A stretch of 57,318 bases of DNA from NCBI GenBank assembly GCA_021203515.1, contig JAJQAY010000112.1:1-57318 (forward strand), written 5' to 3'. The position numbers were made by a program, and so were the translations under genes. The notes below the pieces were generated by a model. The model ran no database searches and was not told the DNA's origin. It was given only the letters and a program-made list of their open reading frames with translations. Within the stretch, counting starts at the first letter, position 1, and the number at the start of each line of letters is the position of its first letter. The DNA comes from Bacteroides sp. Its GTDB lineage: Bacteria; Bacteroidota; Bacteroidia; Bacteroidales; Bacteroidaceae. Shown here one piece after another: positions 54,877 through 57,318 of the stretch.

Positions 54877-56145
54877 ATGGAAAAGAAAGTAGCACAGTAC
54901 ATTGCACAGGAACAGCTTTTTACGCCGACGGATAATGTACTCGCGGCCTTAAGCGGCGGAGCCGATTCGGTAGCATTGCTGCGCTTGCTACAGGCGTTGG
55001 GATATACTTGCGAAGCCGCCCACTGCAATTTCCATCTGCGCGGTGCAGAGTCCGACCGGGACGAAGCTTTTGTCCGCCAACTCTGCCAGGAGCATGGCAT
55101 AACGCTGCACGTTGTCCACTTCGACACAATGCGTACAGCCGAAGAGCGGCACATCTCCATCGAAATGGCCGCGCGCGAACTACGCTACGAATGGTTTGAG
55201 AAAGTACGCAAAGAATGTGGTGCCGCCATCACTGCCGTCGCCCATCACCAAGACGACAGTGTAGAGACCCTCCTGTTGAACCTTATCCGCGGAACGGGCA
55301 TCAACGGTTTGTGCGGCATACGCCCCAAAAACGGGCACATCGTCCACCCCCTGCTCTGCCTCGACCGGGAGGAAATTATCGAATACCTGAAACGCATCGG
55401 TCAGGATTTCGTGACGGACAGCACCAATCTGCAAGATGAATACACCCGCAACAAGATACGCCTCAACCTCCTGCCGATGATGCATGAAATCAACCCGTCT
55501 GTCAGGGAAAGCCTCCTCGCCACCTCCCGACACCTGAACGATGTTGCCACTATATATAAGAAAGGTATAGAAGAAAGCAAGCAACGGGTGCAGACCGCCG
55601 AAGGCATACGAATCGATGCCCTGATGCAAGAGCCGGCACCGGAAACATTATTGTTCGAGATACTGTATCCGTTGGGCTTCAATGCCGCCCAAGTGAAAGG
55701 CATAGCACGTGCACTAAGCGGACAGCCCGGCAAAATCTTCACCACAGAAAACTGGCGGGTTTTGAAAGACCGCGAATATCTGCTCATCGAACCTTTGAAA
55801 GCTCCCCAACAACCCGAACTGAAGATAGAAGAGCATCCTTATAGTCCGGATTTCATTATCCCCCGGGATAAGAACACAGCCTGCTTCGATGCGGACAAAT
55901 TGTTGCACCCCCTCTCCCTGCGGCTCTGGAAGCAAGGAGACACATTCGCTCCTTTCGGCATGAAGGGAAGAAAAAAAGTAAGCGACTATCTGACCGACCG
56001 CAAATTCTCCCTCTTGTGCAAAGAACGGCAGTGGGTGCTTTGTTGCGGTGAAGATATTATCTGGCTGGTGGGAGAACGCACGGACAACCGATTTAGAATA
56101 GACGGGGAAACAAAGAAGGTAATAACAATCAGCACCCTTCCTTAG
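54877..56145 (+). CDS. tilS: tRNA(Ile)-lysidine synthase
   Basis: Converts C34 of tRNA-Ile(CAU) to lysidine, an essential decoding step. From MEKKVAQYI the protein has 422 residues: PP-loop ATP site [18 protein letters not shown] (about 24-40), [26 protein letters not shown] with metal and tRNA residues, and a C-terminal domain ([13 protein letters not shown]). An upstream ATG at 54829 exists, but the -7 element lies in between, so the shorter start is preferred. Transcript may be nearly leaderless. Intact. Confidence 0.9.
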   Translation: MEKKVAQYIAQEQLFTPTDNVLAALSGGADSVALLRLLQALGYTCEAAHCNFHLRGAESDRDEAFVRQLCQEHGITLHVVHFDTMRTAEERHISIEMAARELRYEWFEKVRKECGAAITAVAHHQDDSVETLLLNLIRGTGINGLCGIRPKNGHIVHPLLCLDREEIIEYLKRIGQDFVTDSTNLQDEYTRNKIRLNLLPMMHEINPSVRESLLATSRHLNDVATIYKKGIEESKQRVQTAEGIRIDALMQEPAPETLLFEILYPLGFNAAQVKGIARALSGQPGKIFTTENWRVLKDREYLLIEPLKAPQQPELKIEEHPYSPDFIIPRDKNTACFDADKLLHPLSLRLWKQGDTFAPFGMKGRKKVSDYLTDRKFSLLCKERQWVLCCGEDIIWLVGERTDNRFRIDGETKKVITISTLP

Positions 56146-56177
56146 CACCGAATTCAATCCTTTCAGACATGCAATGT

Positions 56178-56261
56178 GTGCCATCGAAGTGGCACAGCCG
56201 TGCCATCAAAAAGGCACAACTTTGCCATCGCGAAGGCAAAGTCGTACCACCGCGATGGCAC
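56178..56261. repeat. 22-bp tandem palindromic array B (four units)
   Basis: Eighteen-base palindromic cores at 56178, 56200, 56222 and 56244, spaced exactly 22 bases (GTGCCATCGAAGTGGCAC, GTGCCATCAAAAAGGCAC, TTGCCATCGCGAAGGCAA, GTACCACCGCGATGGCAC). Arms mostly pair while the sequence varies compensatorily (GTGCC/GGCAC versus TTGCC/GGCAA). It lies between the stops of tilS and the ferredoxin gene. Confidence 0.8.
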
Positions 56262-56289
56262 GGTTTCTTGCCCACTTTCGCCGTAGCGA

Positions 56290-57124
56290 CTAAATGATAA
56301 TCCGATTTTCTTTTTTGCCTCTTGAAGCAATCTGCCAATAGCACCACAAACGGTGTATCGAACGTGCGGGCATGGGCGGGACAGCCCTTCACGCAAGCAC
56401 AACAACGGATACACTTTTCCGCATCCGTATTGCATTCGTCTCCTTTCAGGATGGCTCCCACCGGGCAATGCGCAGCGCAGTAGCCGCAATGCGTGCAGAG
56501 TTCCGCATCCACTGCCGGAACGCGGGGCATAGGTACGCCGCTCTTACGCAACTTTATTGCCTTGCGCAAAAAACGGAGCAACGAAAAGAAAGGTTGGCGA
56601 GGACGCTGTATGCGATTGACATCCACCGCATACAGTTTCTCCAAATCCGCAGCAGCCTCAATCTTGGAGCGTATCTTTGCACCGAAGTCCTGTGCATACT
56701 GTAAATCGTCCGCATCGGGACGTCCGGCAGCAACCAGATATTTTTCATTGCTGAAAGAGTGCTCCCCGATAAACGTAGCCCCGGCTATCACCTTAAAACC
56801 CCGTTCCGAGGCAAAGGCATCCAACTCCACCAGCGCTTTTTCGTAAGCACGATTGCCATACACGACAGCCAACACAACGGGCGCACCGGAGGACCGTATC
56901 TCTTTCATGCGCTCCAATGCCGGCGGCGCCACTCTGCCGCCATAAACCGGAACGGTAATCACGACCAATGTTTCTTTCGAAATCTCCAGGTTACCGGCAT
57001 CATGAAGGGTTAAATCCGTCTCCGTAATTCGGGAAATTCCGGTGCCGTGAACAATTGCCTGCCCTACTTGTTTAGAAGTGTGAGTAGGAGAAAAGGTTAT
57101 TAAATGCGCTTCGTATATATCCAT
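56290..57124 (-). pseudogene. EFR1-type flavodoxin/ferredoxin protein, frame shifted at C-terminus
   Basis: A protein of about 278 residues with an N-terminal flavodoxin-like domain (LITFSPTHTSKQVGQAI) and two [4Fe-4S] clusters: CTHCGYCAAHCPVGAIL and CIRCCACVKGCPAHA. EFR1-type proteins transfer electrons. Its natural end appears to be CFKRQKENRIII with TAG at 56290-56292; one extra base in the T6 run at 56311-56316 makes the frame run on through array B to 56129. TATCTTTG on this strand (57160-57153) lies 28 bases before the ATG. The functional core is intact. Confidence 0.8.
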
Positions 57125-57211
57125 AGGTGCTTTCTTGATAAGAATAATGAAGCAAAGATAAACTTTTAATTTAAAAAAAGGCGATTTATTTATGAAACCA
57201 AAAATAATTAT

Positions 57212-57219
57212 TACCTTTG
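57212..57219 (+). promoter_or_regulatory. -7 element for a gene beyond the window
   Basis: TACCTTTG on the plus strand, about 100 bases before the end. The following leader (57220-57318) shows no gene; it presumably precedes a rightward gene starting past 57318. Confidence 0.5.
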
Positions 57220-57318
57220 CACCGTTGAAACATTTTGAGACACCTTACTGAGGCAAGGATCGTTAGCCAGATTTCCGATTCAATATAAATATCCCTATTA
57301 AATCATAATTTACAAGGT

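Overview
ORGANISM. The window looks like a chromosomal piece of a gut Bacteroides, species undetermined. Most genes are preceded by the Bacteroidetes -7 element TAnnTTTG (TATCTTTG, TACCTTTG) rather than an E. coli type -10 box. The content fits the genus: FimB/Mfa2 and fimbrillin lipoproteins, DUF3575, DUF4374, DUF4468, a FeoA-FeoB fusion, an XusABC-like iron operon, and a MoxR/DUF58 operon.

LAYOUT. 1-5.8 kb: fimbrial operon (DUF3575 protein, FimB/Mfa2 subunit, three fimbrillins, one with GLUG repeats), of which only two genes are intact; two near-identical palindromes lie upstream. 5.8-7.5 kb: toxin-antitoxin debris (5'-truncated HigB, two HigA copies, a DUF3791-HigA chimera). 7.5-14.7 kb, minus strand: biosynthesis cluster purU, hisH, hisA, hisF, hisIE, an FtsE-like ATPase, lysC, lysA. 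15-18.4 kb: tRNA-Asp, a 73-bp tandem repeat, a type IV AbiE toxin-antitoxin pair with paired inverted repeats, and an unidentified gene remnant. 18.4-22.1 kb: CE1 esterase facing a GH3 beta-glucosidase broken by two frameshifts. 22.2-29.6 kb: DUF58, MoxR, DUF4350, DUF4129, membrane protein and SpoIIM operon, divergent from an RDD protein. 29.8-33.3 kb: periplasmic-binding/PAS/histidine kinase hybrid and an NAPE-PLD-like hydrolase. 33.4-38.7 kb: xusC, xusB, xusA. 38.8-40.7 kb: queF, queC, queuosine-precursor transporter. 41-45.6 kb: GH123-like protein, DcaP-like porin, FadL-type outer-membrane protein. 46-52 kb: D-2-hydroxyacid dehydrogenase, pirin, metal-dependent hydrolase, DUF4468 protein, VOC protein, small basic protein, TlpA-like protein, Fic protein, tRNA-Cys. 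52-57.3 kb: feoB with a Cys-rich partner, tilS and a flavodoxin/ferredoxin protein.

HOW IT FITS TOGETHER. Three parts concern iron and redox supply (xusABC, feoB, the EFR1-type ferredoxin). The his/lys cluster is ordinary amino-acid synthesis. The fimbrial and toxin-antitoxin stretches look like decaying accessory DNA.

CAUTION. At least fifteen genes carry single-base insertions or deletions, mostly in short homopolymer runs, including queC, pirin, spoIIM, tlpA and the ferredoxin gene. Such a spread over unrelated genes is more easily explained by sequencing or assembly error than by gene death, so each 'pseudogene' below should be read as 'frame broken in this sequence'. The two nonsense codons (5107 and 45063) and the ten-G run at 4738 are the lesions most likely to be biological.

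MOST INTERESTING. Two arrays of palindromic units repeating at exactly 22 bp (45769-45834 and 56178-56261), matched inverted repeats at the abiE promoter and gene junction, twin palindromes upstream of the fimbrial operon, a palindromic mobile-type element inside a fimbrial gene, and the G10 run in the GLUG fimbrillin.
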